A program made the translations under genes and the position numbers. DNA of 64,000 bases from Pseudomonas lini. Lineage in GTDB: Bacteria; Pseudomonadota; Gammaproteobacteria; Pseudomonadales; Pseudomonadaceae. Location: NCBI RefSeq assembly GCF_030812475.1, contig NZ_JAUSSR010000003.1, forward strand, positions 1 to 64,000, in the 5' to 3' direction. Below are positions 25,675-35,144 of the stretch, in pieces (position 1 is the stretch's first letter; every line of letters starts with the position of its first letter). Under the pieces are notes generated by a model. That model did not search any database, was not told where the DNA came from, and was given only the letters and a program-made list of their open reading frames with translations.

Positions 25675-27552
25675 TTAACCTTTTTTAGAGTGAGTTTGTA
25701 TGTGTTGTTTCGGAGTTAGTATTCGCAGGTTGTCTATGTCGTACACAGCACCTCCATGTTCGATCGGCATTATATGATGGATTTCGAATTTTCGCCGTCC
25801 ACCTACATGTTCGATGTCATGAGGCTTTGGTGAGTAACCATTGCGTATGGTGGCTTTATCTATAAGGTTGAACTGTTCGAATAAATATTCATCACTAGCC
25901 ACTGCCGTCCAGAATGCCCTGCGAAATTTTGTGAAACTCGAAAACCGTCGCCCTTTAAGCTTATCCGCGATTTGTGTCGGAATGGGTGCTCCCTCGCCTG
26001 AAGCTGCAGCCCCTAACCAATTCCCTGAAACCTCCTGCCCAACTCCACTGGCGACCCCGGGCTCGTTCCGTCGATCCCTGAACATCGTGAACGTTGGAGT
26101 AATCCCCGAATCGGCCGGGAATACCGTGATGAATCCACCAAAGCTGTACAGATCCAACTCTGGAAATTCATCGAGCCGTCCTTCCAGTGTCGTCACGGTA
26201 GCGCCGTCATAGACAGCAATCTTCTGCTCGTCCGCTGGCAACGTAGTGGACGTATCGTTCGGCTTTACAATTGGCGTCCAGGTCATGCCAATGGACGGCA
26301 CATCCGGGTTGTAAGACGTATAGGCGTTCAGACCTGGATCGAAAGCGGCGAGCTGCACCGGCACTTTTGCAGGCACCGTCGTGCCGTTGGTGGCGGCAAC
26401 GAAGAACTCCGTTGTGTTACCCACAGTCCTGGAGCCAATCGCGACTGGCAGTGCGATTTCCCCATTAGCCTCGGCAATCCTGTGCAAGTCATGGGGATCG
26501 AGGGATGTGAGGTCCGTTAGCGGCACGCTCAAGGCGTAGCGATCACTATTACCCAGTGGCGAGGGCCACAACAGTGCGGCGAATCCACCGACAACCGCGC
26601 CTGCCGATGCTGCCGCTGCGTCGAGCACAGCCAAGACTGCTGCGCGCAAACTGGTCTGAATGGCCTGGGTGGTGGCCGTGTTTGTGGCGGCGCTTCCTGC
26701 TGCAGCGGTAAACACCGGACCCGTTGCTGCAGCCGAACCGGATACGAAAAAAGGTCTGTTGGCCCGGGCGGCTTTCTGCGCTTCCATCGCCTCAAGAAGC
26801 TCTTTTATCTGCTCATCGCGGTCTGCAAGCTCCTTTACGGCAGCCTCTTCCCGTGCTCTTGCTTCTTGCGCTTTGCGTGCCTCTTCGGCCGCCACACGCA
26901 GTGCTTCCTGTTCTGCTGCCACTCGTGCCTGTTCAGCGGCTTGCATGACACTGAGGGTGTGTTGAAGATTGACGGTTCGCTGTTGGAGTGATTGGAGGGT
27001 TTGAGACAGCAGTCTGGCGTCGATCGCGGCTCTGAGTGATTCATTCAAGGCCTGCATGGCAATGCCATTCGGTCCCGGCCACTTCTCTATCTTTGTGGCT
27101 TTGACCATGAACTCATTGATATGCCGGTTAAATGGATCACCTCCATAAAACGCATTGGCAGTCGCTGTTTTATTGTTGAACTCTGCGGTTTTACGTTCTG
27201 TAAGCTTGTTCAGTACGCCCAGTTCGCGGACAATTGATTCCAATGGCGAAACTGGATCTGTGGGTCCTTCATGTCGGGTCGCCGCCAGTTCTGCCTCGAT
27301 GGTTTGCGGTAACTGGCTGGACCTGGTCTGATATTCCTCTTCCAGGGCTTGGGTCGTATTTATTACTGTGCCTCTGTTTTGGTTATAGGTCGATACGCCG
27401 CGCCCAAAGGGGCCAGGTTGCAAATTGTTTCCCGTTCGTTGCGGGGGTATAAAATGATCGGGTGCGATCCCTTTTATATCAACAGGTTTGGTTAACTCAA
27501 AGTAACCAGGCCTTGAGTTGTTTCCCTGTGGCGGTTTAGGTGGTTTTTGCAT
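25675..27552 (-). CDS. S-type pyocin with HNH DNase domain
   Basis: A 625-aa secreted bacteriocin that kills related strains by DNA cleavage. The N-terminus is Pro/Gly-rich and presumably binds a receptor. A long charged Ala/Glu coiled coil lies at about 190-270 and an Ala-rich hydrophobic stretch at about 275-335. Next comes a Pyocin_S translocation domain (from about 335, RYALSVPLTDLTS to SIGMTWTPI). The C-terminal colicin E9-type nuclease ends in the HNH motif KFEIHHIMPIEHGG...DNLRILTPKQHIQTH. The ATG at 27552 has AAGGA 8 bases upstream; a longer frame to 27639 is less supported. No LexA or PrtN box was obvious upstream, so SOS control is not shown here. Confidence 0.93.
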   Translation of the reverse strand: MQKPPKPPQGNNSRPGYFELTKPVDIKGIAPDHFIPPQRTGNNLQPGPFGRGVSTYNQNRGTVINTTQALEEEYQTRSSQLPQTIEAELAATRHEGPTDPVSPLESIVRELGVLNKLTERKTAEFNNKTATANAFYGGDPFNRHINEFMVKATKIEKWPGPNGIAMQALNESLRAAIDARLLSQTLQSLQQRTVNLQHTLSVMQAAEQARVAAEQEALRVAAEEARKAQEARAREEAAVKELADRDEQIKELLEAMEAQKAARANRPFFVSGSAAATGPVFTAAAGSAATNTATTQAIQTSLRAAVLAVLDAAAASAGAVVGGFAALLWPSPLGNSDRYALSVPLTDLTSLDPHDLHRIAEANGEIALPVAIGSRTVGNTTEFFVAATNGTTVPAKVPVQLAAFDPGLNAYTSYNPDVPSIGMTWTPIVKPNDTSTTLPADEQKIAVYDGATVTTLEGRLDEFPELDLYSFGGFITVFPADSGITPTFTMFRDRRNEPGVASGVGQEVSGNWLGAAASGEGAPIPTQIADKLKGRRFSSFTKFRRAFWTAVASDEYLFEQFNLIDKATIRNGYSPKPHDIEHVGGRRKFEIHHIMPIEHGGAVYDIDNLRILTPKQHIQTHSKKG

Positions 27553-27849
27553 ACTCGTGTCCTTTTGAATTTGCTTGATGTTCGATGGCGTTTTTTTGTC
27601 AGGGGTATGGCGGCGAACTATTGCTTCGTGCAATTTCAAGTTATGACAAAAACCGAAAGAGTGGGTCTGAGTTGGGCGTAGGCCTTTACTTATAAAATTG
27701 AGAGATATTTCGATGTAGAATCGATGCAGATGGAATTATCTACGGTAAAACAAGATTTTTCGTACGCTGTTATAGGAAATGTTTTGTGGGGCGTTGTTTA
27801 ATGGTTGTTGTTTTGTTGTTGGGCAAAGCGCCGTTGCAATCGCAACGGC
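27553..27849. other. AT-rich region upstream of the pyocin gene
   Basis: Holds the pyocin promoter, but no CTGT-N8-ACAG LexA box or clear PrtN box was found. A perfect hairpin GCCGTTGC/GCAACGGC at about 27832-27851 follows the amidase stop and may act as its terminator, though it lacks a T run. Confidence 0.55.
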
Positions 27850-28632
27850 TCAAATAAATATCTCTCTGGAAAAATACTTACGAACCAACGCCGTCAGATT
27901 CGCAGCCGTTTGCGCATCCATGACCCCATTATATTTTTCCGGGCGAAAGTGCAACTGAAATGCCCGGACAAGCTGGGTGAAGCCTTGTTCGGTCGTCGCG
28001 CCGGAAATGTCATACCCGTAAGTCTTGAACATCTTCAGTAATTCGGAACGGACCGGAATACCAGATTCGACATATTGCTGCTCAATGGCATCTCGAGTGG
28101 CCTTGTCAAACCAAGCACCGATGCCTTTCAGGGAAAGAGCATGCCAGGGAAATTTTGGCCCAGGGTCGCTCTTGCGGCCGAGTGCAATATCAGAGTGGCC
28201 CAGGACTTGGGTCGGGGTGATATCCGGATAGCGTTCAAGGATGTTCAGCGCCAGCGCTTCAACTGCCTTGATTTGTACGGGATGATAGGGTGGAAAATTG
28301 AATTTGCCTTGGTTGAAAGAAGCAAGATTGACCATTTCAATGCCGATAGAGGTGTCGTTCAGATTGCTTCGGTCACCCCAATGGCTGGTGCCTGCATGCC
28401 ACGCGCGCTGGGTTTCGTCGACGAGATTGAAGATTACCTGATCAGTATGACCCGCTTTCAGATAGCTCTGATCCGTAATGTCGGGGACCAGATAATGGGC
28501 GCTGACATCCGGACCAGTCAGCGCATTGACCGAACTGGAGAAGTTGCCGGCTGTGTAATGAAAAATCAGAAAGCGGACCCGGCTGTTGAAGCCCTTGATG
28601 GAGCGATAAGTGGTGGCATCGGTAGGTATCAT
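27850..28632 (-). CDS. N-acetylmuramoyl-L-alanine amidase, AmpD family
   Basis: A 260-aa zinc amidase that cuts the bond between muramic acid and the peptide stem. Zinc ligands are in AmpD spacing: H25 (IFHYTAG), H146 (LGHSDIALGR) and D156 (KSDPG), with catalytic E99 (SIGIEMVN). A peptidoglycan-binding-1-like domain fills about 205-255. There is no signal peptide or lipobox, unlike AmpDh2/AmiD, so it resembles AmpDh3 of P. aeruginosa, an exported type VI effector. It lies upstream of the pyocin gene on the same strand. Whether it recycles cell wall inside or acts outside is open. Confidence 0.88.
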   Translation of the reverse strand: MIPTDATTYRSIKGFNSRVRFLIFHYTAGNFSSSVNALTGPDVSAHYLVPDITDQSYLKAGHTDQVIFNLVDETQRAWHAGTSHWGDRSNLNDTSIGIEMVNLASFNQGKFNFPPYHPVQIKAVEALALNILERYPDITPTQVLGHSDIALGRKSDPGPKFPWHALSLKGIGAWFDKATRDAIEQQYVESGIPVRSELLKMFKTYGYDISGATTEQGFTQLVRAFQLHFRPEKYNGVMDAQTAANLTALVRKYFSREIFI

Positions 28633-28784
28633 AAGGAAACGCTCTTGATGAATAAGGTTGAAGTAGCGTGCGACGCAAATGAGTGCCTGCAGCTAATACC
28701 TTTAATCATCGGGCGCTTCGTATGTTTACCGATTCATGTAGTCACTTTCTGGGAATTGCGTAGGTGAAAGCGAATGCTGACCCC

Positions 28785-28810
28785 TGTAGGAGCAAGCTCG
28801 CTCCTACAAT
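28785..28810. repeat. Single REP palindrome
   Basis: TGTAGGAGCAAGCTCGCTCC TACA: a compact palindrome without a partner. Confidence 0.75.
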
Positions 28811-28820
28811 TTACGCCCAT

Positions 28821-28848
28821 AAAAAAGGCCGCTGCAAACGCAGCGGCC
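28821..28848 (-). terminator. Orphan Rho-independent terminator, minus strand
   Basis: Stem GGCCGCTGC/GCAGCGGCC with a 4-base loop. On the minus strand it is followed by six U. No annotated minus-strand gene precedes it within 2 kb, so it may end an unannotated transcript. Confidence 0.75.
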
Positions 28849-29268
28849 AAAGTAAGACGTGGATCAAGGAGCAACAAATCAACATCAGTAAACACAGGGT
28901 GACGAATCGAAAATCCTCGATTCATCTGAAGTCCGTCGCCTATGGAATGGAACACACGCCATGGCTTCGCTGCTTTCAGGCTGTCTGCCGTGAAAGCCCG
29001 ATAAGAATAAGCCTTTGGCCACAAAGGAAAAACAGTGATTTCAGGCATGAACTGTTGCGAATTGAGTAACAGTCGTCGCCTGCTCGGCGCTGCGCCATGC
29101 CTTGCGCTGATGATCGTCCATCCAGTTCATCCATATTGCGAGCAGAACCCCCGCCTGGTGCAGCCATTCATCCTTTGGAGCGACACCACGAATACCTCCT
29201 TGGTGCGCTTATCGCCCCTGTCATGCAGCAGTAGGGTGTGGCCTTCTGTCACTCACCGGGGAAGACGC

Positions 29269-31062
29269 ATGACAAAAACAACAATGCGCGCCATCTTCAC
29301 ACCGCAGGCCCTGGCCACCGCGGTGGCCTTGGGTTGTTGCGCCCAGGCGCAGGCCGTTTCATTCAACATCGGCGAAATCGAGGGGACCTTCGATTCCTCG
29401 TTGTCCGTCGGCGCGAGCTGGGGCATGCGCGATGCCGACAGGGCGCTGGTGGGCACCGTCAATGGCGGAACCGGCCAGGCGTCGACCGGTGACGACGGGC
29501 GGCTGAACTTCAAGAAGGGCGAAACCTTCTCCAAGATCTTCAAGGGCATCCACGATCTCGAACTGAAGTATGGCGACACCGGGGTGTTTGTCCGAGGCAA
29601 GTACTGGTACGACTTCGAACTGAAGGACGAAGACCGCGAGTTCAAGCCGATCAGCGACCACAATCGCAAGGAAGGTTCCAAGTCCGCCGGTGCGCAGATC
29701 CTCGACGCCTTCGTCTATCACAACTATTCCATCGCCGATCTGCCGGGCACTGTGCGTGCTGGCAAGCAGGTGGTCAGCTGGGGCGAAAGCACCTTCATCG
29801 GCAACTCGATCAACAGCATCAACCCGGTCGATGTGTCAGCCTTCCGCCGTCCCGGGGCCGAGATCAAGGAAGGCCTGATACCGGTGAACATGCTGTTCGC
29901 CTCCCAGGGCCTGACAGACAAACTCACCGTGGAAGGCTTCTATCAGCTGGAGTGGGACCAGACCGTTCTCGACAACTGCGGCACCTTCTTCGGCGGTGAC
30001 GTGGCGGCAGACGGTTGCACCACGGGCTACACCGTGGGCAGCCCTGCCATCGCGCCATTGCAACCGATCGCCGCCGCATTTGGCCAGGGCTTCCAGGTCG
30101 GCAGGGAAGGGGTGATCGTGCCCCGCGGCGGCGACCGCGACGCCCGTGACTCCGGGCAATGGGGGACGGCGTTGCGCTGGTTGGGCGACGATACCGAATA
30201 CGGCCTGTACTTCATGAACTACCACAGCCGCACACCGAACGTCGGCACCACCACGGCCGGCCTGGGCACGCTGTCGCAAATCCCGGGTATCGTCGGTGCC
30301 GCCAACGCTATTGCGCCCGGTACCGGATCGGCGCTGGCCCAGAGTGTGATGCTTGGTCGCGGCCAATACTATCTCGAGTATCCGGAAGACATTCGCCTCT
30401 ATGGCGCGAGCTTCTCTACCACCTTGCCCACCGGCACCGCGTGGACCGGCGAGATCAGCTATCGCCCCAATGCGCCGGTGCAGCTCAACAGCACCGACCT
30501 GACCCTGGCGATGCTCAACCCGATCGCTGGCGGCGCGGCATCGCCTATCGCGACGACGCCCGGGGCCGACAACAAAGGCTATCGCCGCAAGGAAGTGACG
30601 CAGATCCAGAGCACCCTGACCCACTTCATCGATCAGGTGATGGGCGCGGACCGCCTGACCCTGGTCGGTGAAGCGGCGGTTGTCCACGTTGGCGGGCTGG
30701 AGAGCCGCTCGGAGCTGCGTTACGGCCGCGACTCGGTGTACGGCCAATACGGTTTTGGCGGCGATACCGACGGCTTTGTCACCGCTACCTCCTGGGGATA
30801 CCGCGCCCGCGCCATCCTCGACTACAACAACGTCATCGCCGGGATCAACTTCAAACCCAACCTGTCCTGGTCCCATGACGTCGCCGGTTACGGCCCCAAC
30901 GGGTTGTTCAACGAAGGCGCCAAGGCAATCAGTGTCGGCGTCGATGCCGACTACCGCAATACCTATACCGCGAGTTTGAGTTACACCGATTTCTTCGGCG
31001 GTGACTACAACACCCTGGAAGACCGCGACTTCATGGCGTTGAGCTTTGGCGTGAACTTCTGA
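29269..31062 (+). CDS. DUF1302 family outer-membrane-type protein
   Basis: A 597-aa protein with a signal peptide (MTKTTMRAIFTPQALATAVA to QAQA, about 29 aa) and alternating hydrophobic and polar strands ending in an aromatic residue (GVNF). This suggests an outer-membrane beta-barrel. DUF1302 proteins are usually paired with DUF1329 proteins, as here, and occur near lipid, hydrocarbon or alcohol metabolism genes; a transport role is suspected but unproven. The ATG at 29269 has GGGGAAG upstream; the frame is open 78 more codons but without a signal sequence. Next gene begins 22 bases later. Confidence 0.87.
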   Translation: MTKTTMRAIFTPQALATAVALGCCAQAQAVSFNIGEIEGTFDSSLSVGASWGMRDADRALVGTVNGGTGQASTGDDGRLNFKKGETFSKIFKGIHDLELKYGDTGVFVRGKYWYDFELKDEDREFKPISDHNRKEGSKSAGAQILDAFVYHNYSIADLPGTVRAGKQVVSWGESTFIGNSINSINPVDVSAFRRPGAEIKEGLIPVNMLFASQGLTDKLTVEGFYQLEWDQTVLDNCGTFFGGDVAADGCTTGYTVGSPAIAPLQPIAAAFGQGFQVGREGVIVPRGGDRDARDSGQWGTALRWLGDDTEYGLYFMNYHSRTPNVGTTTAGLGTLSQIPGIVGAANAIAPGTGSALAQSVMLGRGQYYLEYPEDIRLYGASFSTTLPTGTAWTGEISYRPNAPVQLNSTDLTLAMLNPIAGGAASPIATTPGADNKGYRRKEVTQIQSTLTHFIDQVMGADRLTLVGEAAVVHVGGLESRSELRYGRDSVYGQYGFGGDTDGFVTATSWGYRARAILDYNNVIAGINFKPNLSWSHDVAGYGPNGLFNEGAKAISVGVDADYRNTYTASLSYTDFFGGDYNTLEDRDFMALSFGVNF

Positions 31063-31084
31063 TCTGGCTGAGAGGATGAAATCA

Positions 31085-32452
31085 ATGCGCAAGATGATTC
31101 TGCAATGCGGTGCCCTGGCCCTGAGCCTGCTGGCCGCCAACGTCATGGCCGCGGTGTCGCCGGAAGAAGCGAACAAGCTCGGCACCAGCCTGACCCCGCT
31201 AGGCGGCGAGAAAGCCGGCAACGCCGATGGCTCGATCCCGGCCTGGACCGGTGGCCTGCCGAAGAACGCCGGTGCCGTGGACAGCAAGGGTTTTCTGGCC
31301 GACCCGTTTGCCAACGAAAAGCCGTTGTTCACCATCACCGCGGCGACGGTGGACAAGTACAAGGACAAGCTCTCCGATGGCCAGATAGCGATGTTCAAGC
31401 GCTATCCCGAGACTTATAAAATCCCGGTTTATCCCACCCACCGTACCGTGGCCGTGCCAGCGGACATCAATGAGTCGGCCAAGCGCAGCGCCCTGAACGT
31501 GACACCGATCAACGACGGTAACGGCCTGGCCAATTTCACCGGCAATCGCTACTACGCCTTTCCGATTCCGAAGAATGGCGTCGAGGTGATCTGGAACCAC
31601 GTCACCCGTTATCACGGCGGCAACCTGCGCCGTACCATCACCCAGGCGACCCCTCAGTCCAATGGTGATTTCACCGTCATCCGCTTCAAGGACGAGGTTG
31701 CCGTGCCTTCGCTGCTGGGGGATCTGAAGTCGGGCAGCGATGAGAACGTGCTCAGCTATTTCAAGCAGGAAGTCACCGCGCCGGCGCGGCTGGCGGGCAA
31801 CGTATTGCTGGTGCACGAGACCCTCGATCAGGTCCAGGAACCGCGCAAGGCCTGGATCTACAACGCCGGCCAGCGCCGTGTGCGCCGTGCGCCGCAAGTC
31901 GCCTATGACGGCGTGGGCACCTCGTCCGACGGGCTGCGGACCACCGACAACTTCGACATGTTTTCCGGCGCGCCGGATCGCTACGACTGGAAGTTGATCG
32001 GCAAGAAGGAAATGTACATCCCGTACAACAGCTACAAGCTCGACTCGCCCAACCTCAAGTACACCGACGTGATCAAGGCCGGGCACATCAATCAGGACCT
32101 GACCCGGTATGAGTTGCACCGTGTCTGGGAAGTGGTCGCGACGGTCAAGCCGAACGAGCGGCACGTGTATGCCAAGCGTCACATGTACATCGACGAAGAC
32201 AGCTGGCAAGTCGCACTGGCCGACCACTACGACGGTCGCGGCCAACTGTGGCGTGTCGCCGAAGGGCATGCGCAGTTCTACTACGATCACCAGGTTCCGG
32301 CCTATACCGTGGAAGCGCTGTATGACCTCATTGCCGGTCGCTACATTGCCTTGGGGATGAAGAACGAGGAGAAGCGCAGCTTCGAGTTCGGTGTCGTCGC
32401 CAAAGCAGGGGACTACACGCCAGCAGCCTTACGGAGTACGGGGGTGAGGTAA
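31085..32452 (+). CDS. DUF1329 family LolA-like periplasmic protein
   Basis: A 455-aa exported protein with signal peptide MRKMILQCGALALSLLAANV. DUF1329 proteins are distantly like LolA/LolB lipoprotein carriers, with one face for binding a lipid. Landmarks are GTSLTPLGGEKAGNADGSIP, ENVLSYFKQEVTAPARLAG and AWIYNAGQRRVRRAPQVAYD. I chose the ATG at 31085 because GAGAGG lies 9 bases upstream; the ATG at 31076 overlaps that site. Probably co-transcribed with the DUF1302 gene; a terminator follows. Confidence 0.88.
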   Translation: MRKMILQCGALALSLLAANVMAAVSPEEANKLGTSLTPLGGEKAGNADGSIPAWTGGLPKNAGAVDSKGFLADPFANEKPLFTITAATVDKYKDKLSDGQIAMFKRYPETYKIPVYPTHRTVAVPADINESAKRSALNVTPINDGNGLANFTGNRYYAFPIPKNGVEVIWNHVTRYHGGNLRRTITQATPQSNGDFTVIRFKDEVAVPSLLGDLKSGSDENVLSYFKQEVTAPARLAGNVLLVHETLDQVQEPRKAWIYNAGQRRVRRAPQVAYDGVGTSSDGLRTTDNFDMFSGAPDRYDWKLIGKKEMYIPYNSYKLDSPNLKYTDVIKAGHINQDLTRYELHRVWEVVATVKPNERHVYAKRHMYIDEDSWQVALADHYDGRGQLWRVAEGHAQFYYDHQVPAYTVEALYDLIAGRYIALGMKNEEKRSFEFGVVAKAGDYTPAALRSTGVR

Positions 32453-32474
32453 CTTTCCCACAGTGGTCCTACAG

Positions 32475-32501
32475 AAAAGGGTGACATAAGTCACCTTTTT
32501 T
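32475..32501 (+). terminator. Rho-independent terminator of the DUF1302-DUF1329 unit
   Basis: Stem AAAGGGTGAC/GTCACCTTT with an ATAA loop and a T6 run. Confidence 0.9.
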
Positions 32502-32591
32502 ATACGTGCCAATAAGTATGTTGAATACTTCTTCAACAAGCTGTCGAGACAGGGCTAGGGTGGCGCCACAATTATAAAAAGGCGCACCACT

Positions 32592-35144
32592 ATGACTGCC
32601 ATGACGCTGTGTCTGGACCGTCCTGGATTCCTGCCCCGTTTGTCTTGCCACCACCAGTCGCGCGACCGGTTGATCGAACCCTTGCTGGCATCGACGGCGC
32701 GGGTGAAATTGCTCTGCGCACCGGCGGGCAGTGGCAAGAGTGCGTTGCTCGTCGAATGCCTGTTGCAGGCGCCCGCCCAGTGTCAGGTCCATTGGCTGCC
32801 GTTGGCGGGGGAGCCGATCAGTGTGGTCGATTTTCGCCAGCGCCTGGCGCAAACCCTGGGCCTGCCAGCATCGGATGAACCGGCATTGCTGGCGCATCTG
32901 GCGCGGCTGCAAACAGCCACCTGGCTGTTTCTCGATGACTATTGCCGTATCCCCCATCCGGACCTGGATCTGTTGCTCGACCGGTTGCTGGCGATCAGCA
33001 GCCCGCGGGTCATCTGGTGGCTCAGTGGTCGGCGCCGTCCGCAATGCAATTGGCCACGCCTGTTACTGGATGATGAACTGTACGACTGCGAGCGCGCCAC
33101 GCTGGCGTTCGATCAAGCTGAAATTGCAAAGCTGTTGCATCGCCTGGAGCCGGCCCAGGCTGCAAAAGCCGCCGAGCTTGTTTTCCAGCGCAGTGGTGGC
33201 TGGTGCGCCGGCGTGCGGATTGCGCTGCTGCAAAAGTGCGACTGGTCACGCAACGACACGCTCCACGGTCGCCCGGACACGCTGCACGATTACCTGGAGC
33301 ATGAGCTCTTCGCCAGCCTGACCCCGGAGCTTGCCGAAGCCTGGCGGGTGCTGGCCCACTTGCCCCGCTTCAATGCCCGGCTTTGCGATCACCTGTTCGG
33401 TGCGGGCGAGGGCGCTCAATACTTGAGCACGTTGCTGGAACGTGGCTGCTTCATCGAGCCCTGGCGAGACTCGACTGACTGGCTGCAGATTTTCGCGCCC
33501 CTGACCCGGTTGATGCGCGACGAACAATGGCCGGCCGGGCGTTCCTGGCATCGGCGTGCCTGTCAGTGGTTCGCCGCCGAACTGGACTGGAAGGCCGCGT
33601 TCGAACAGGCATTGCTGGCCGAAGAGTACGAGGTCGCCGTCAGCCTGTTGCAGCATTTCAATTTCGAGCAGCTGTTCGAAGAACAGACCGTGGTGTTGCT
33701 GTTGCGCTTGCACGAGCAACAAGGCGAGGAACTGATGCTCGGTTCGCCACAACTGGTCGGGCTGGTCACCGCAGCCTTATTGTTTGCCGGGCGCTTCGAG
33801 CAGGCGGGTCAGTGCATCGCCCATATGTCCCGCTTCCTGCCTCAACCCTCAGCCTTCCATCAACGGCAATTGATCGCGCGTTGGCAGGCGCAACAAGGTT
33901 GGTTGCTGCATTTGCAGGGGCGCATGGACGCCTCACGGACACACTTTCTTGAGGCGCTCGACGAACTGGGTCCACAGTTCTGGCCCGCCCGGTTGATGTG
34001 CCTGTCCGGTTTGACCCAACAGGCTTTGGTCCGGGGTGAGCTCGAGGTGGCACAGGCGCTCAACCGAGACGCGTTGTGCCTGGCCCGGGCGCAAGGCTCG
34101 CTGGTGTTTGAAGGCCTGCTGGAGCTCGATCACGCGCAGTTGCTCGAGCAGCGGGGGGCCTGCGGCAGAGCCGAGCACTTGCTCGCCAATATGGACGGCC
34201 TGCTCTCCCGGCAACAACCGCTGGCCGAACCCTTGCTCGGCCGGATTGCCCTGCATCGTGGGCGTCTGAGCTTGAGTCAGGGCCGGGAAATGCAAGCGGC
34301 GGCGTACTTCGAGACCGGCCTGCAGATCTGTCTGCGCAACCAGGATAAACGCGCGCTGTATGGGTTCCTCGGCCTGGCACAATTGGCGGCCAATCGGCTG
34401 GATTACGCGCAAGCTTTCCTCCTTCTGCGTGACGCCGAACGGTTGATGCAACAACGGCGGATTCCAGACACGGTGTACCGCAGTGTCCTGCTGCAAATGA
34501 GCTGCCATTTCTGGCTACAGCAGGGGCGGGCGCAATTGGCCCACGAAGCCCTGACCCGGGTGCTGCGCCATTATCAAGGGCCCCACGGGCGTCAGGCTCC
34601 GCCGGCCACGCTGGAGCTGATTCCCGGCCTGGAATATCTGCTGGTACTGACCGAGGTTTATCTGGGCCGGGCGCAAATGCCACTGGCCCGGCTCGAGGCG
34701 CAATTGCAGTGGGCAAGACAACGGGGGATGTCGGGGCTGCAAGCACAATTACACCTGGCCCTGGCCGAAGTCGCCTGGCTGTCCGACCACCCGGCCGCTG
34801 CCCGACAATCATTGCGAGAAGGCCTGGCCCTGGTCGAGCGTTGTAACCTGCAACAGGCCTTGCGCGATATGCAGTTGCGTCAGCCGCGGTTGCCGCAAGC
34901 CATCGGGCGGGGGGAACCGGGTGATGATTGCGAGGTGAGTGCGATCCGGAACCCGCTGAGTCAACGTGAAATCGAAGTGCTCACCCTGGTGGCACAGGGC
35001 AATTCGAACAAGCAAATTGCTGATCTGTTATTCATCTCGTTGCATACGGTGAAAACCCACGCGCGCCGCATCAATGGCAAGTTGGGGGTGGAGCGCAGGA
35101 CTCAAGCGGTGGCCAGGGCGAAAGTATTGGGCATTGTCATTTGA
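32592..35144 (+). CDS. Large LuxR-family (MalT/LAL-type) transcriptional regulator
   Basis: An 850-aa signal-transducing regulator. It has an N-terminal ATPase with Walker A APAGSGKS (43-50) and Walker B-like TWLFLDDY, a long TPR-like helical sensor region (about 330-760), and a C-terminal LuxR helix-turn-helix (about 785-845, LSQREIEVLTLVAQGNSNKQ then ISLHTVKTHARRI). Such proteins bind ATP and an inducer before activating. It follows the DUF1302-DUF1329 unit on the same strand after a terminator and may control it; inducer unknown. Its end overlaps the convergent IclR gene by 8 bases. Confidence 0.9.
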   Translation: MTAMTLCLDRPGFLPRLSCHHQSRDRLIEPLLASTARVKLLCAPAGSGKSALLVECLLQAPAQCQVHWLPLAGEPISVVDFRQRLAQTLGLPASDEPALLAHLARLQTATWLFLDDYCRIPHPDLDLLLDRLLAISSPRVIWWLSGRRRPQCNWPRLLLDDELYDCERATLAFDQAEIAKLLHRLEPAQAAKAAELVFQRSGGWCAGVRIALLQKCDWSRNDTLHGRPDTLHDYLEHELFASLTPELAEAWRVLAHLPRFNARLCDHLFGAGEGAQYLSTLLERGCFIEPWRDSTDWLQIFAPLTRLMRDEQWPAGRSWHRRACQWFAAELDWKAAFEQALLAEEYEVAVSLLQHFNFEQLFEEQTVVLLLRLHEQQGEELMLGSPQLVGLVTAALLFAGRFEQAGQCIAHMSRFLPQPSAFHQRQLIARWQAQQGWLLHLQGRMDASRTHFLEALDELGPQFWPARLMCLSGLTQQALVRGELEVAQALNRDALCLARAQGSLVFEGLLELDHAQLLEQRGACGRAEHLLANMDGLLSRQQPLAEPLLGRIALHRGRLSLSQGREMQAAAYFETGLQICLRNQDKRALYGFLGLAQLAANRLDYAQAFLLLRDAERLMQQRRIPDTVYRSVLLQMSCHFWLQQGRAQLAHEALTRVLRHYQGPHGRQAPPATLELIPGLEYLLVLTEVYLGRAQMPLARLEAQLQWARQRGMSGLQAQLHLALAEVAWLSDHPAAARQSLREGLALVERCNLQQALRDMQLRQPRLPQAIGRGEPGDDCEVSAIRNPLSQREIEVLTLVAQGNSNKQIADLLFISLHTVKTHARRINGKLGVERRTQAVARAKVLGIVI

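Larger units (their letters stand above)
28633..29268. other. Intergenic region with REP, orphan terminator and possible small RNA
   Basis: Contains a single REP palindrome (28785-28810), a strong minus-strand terminator (28821-28848), and sequence up to the DUF1302 gene. ORFs crossing the terminator have no ribosome-binding site or homology. Confidence 0.55.

Noticed and set aside
27553..27840. LexA or PrtN box for the pyocin gene
   Set aside because: No CTGT-N8-ACAG or clear P-box match could be found by eye.
28734..29048. Minus-strand ORF of 104 codons
   Set aside because: Runs through a strong terminator hairpin and a REP element, with no ribosome-binding site; more likely non-coding.
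29836..31398. Minus-strand ORF of 520 codons opposite DUF1302
   Set aside because: Antisense to a signal-peptide-bearing protein with clear family match; shadow frame.
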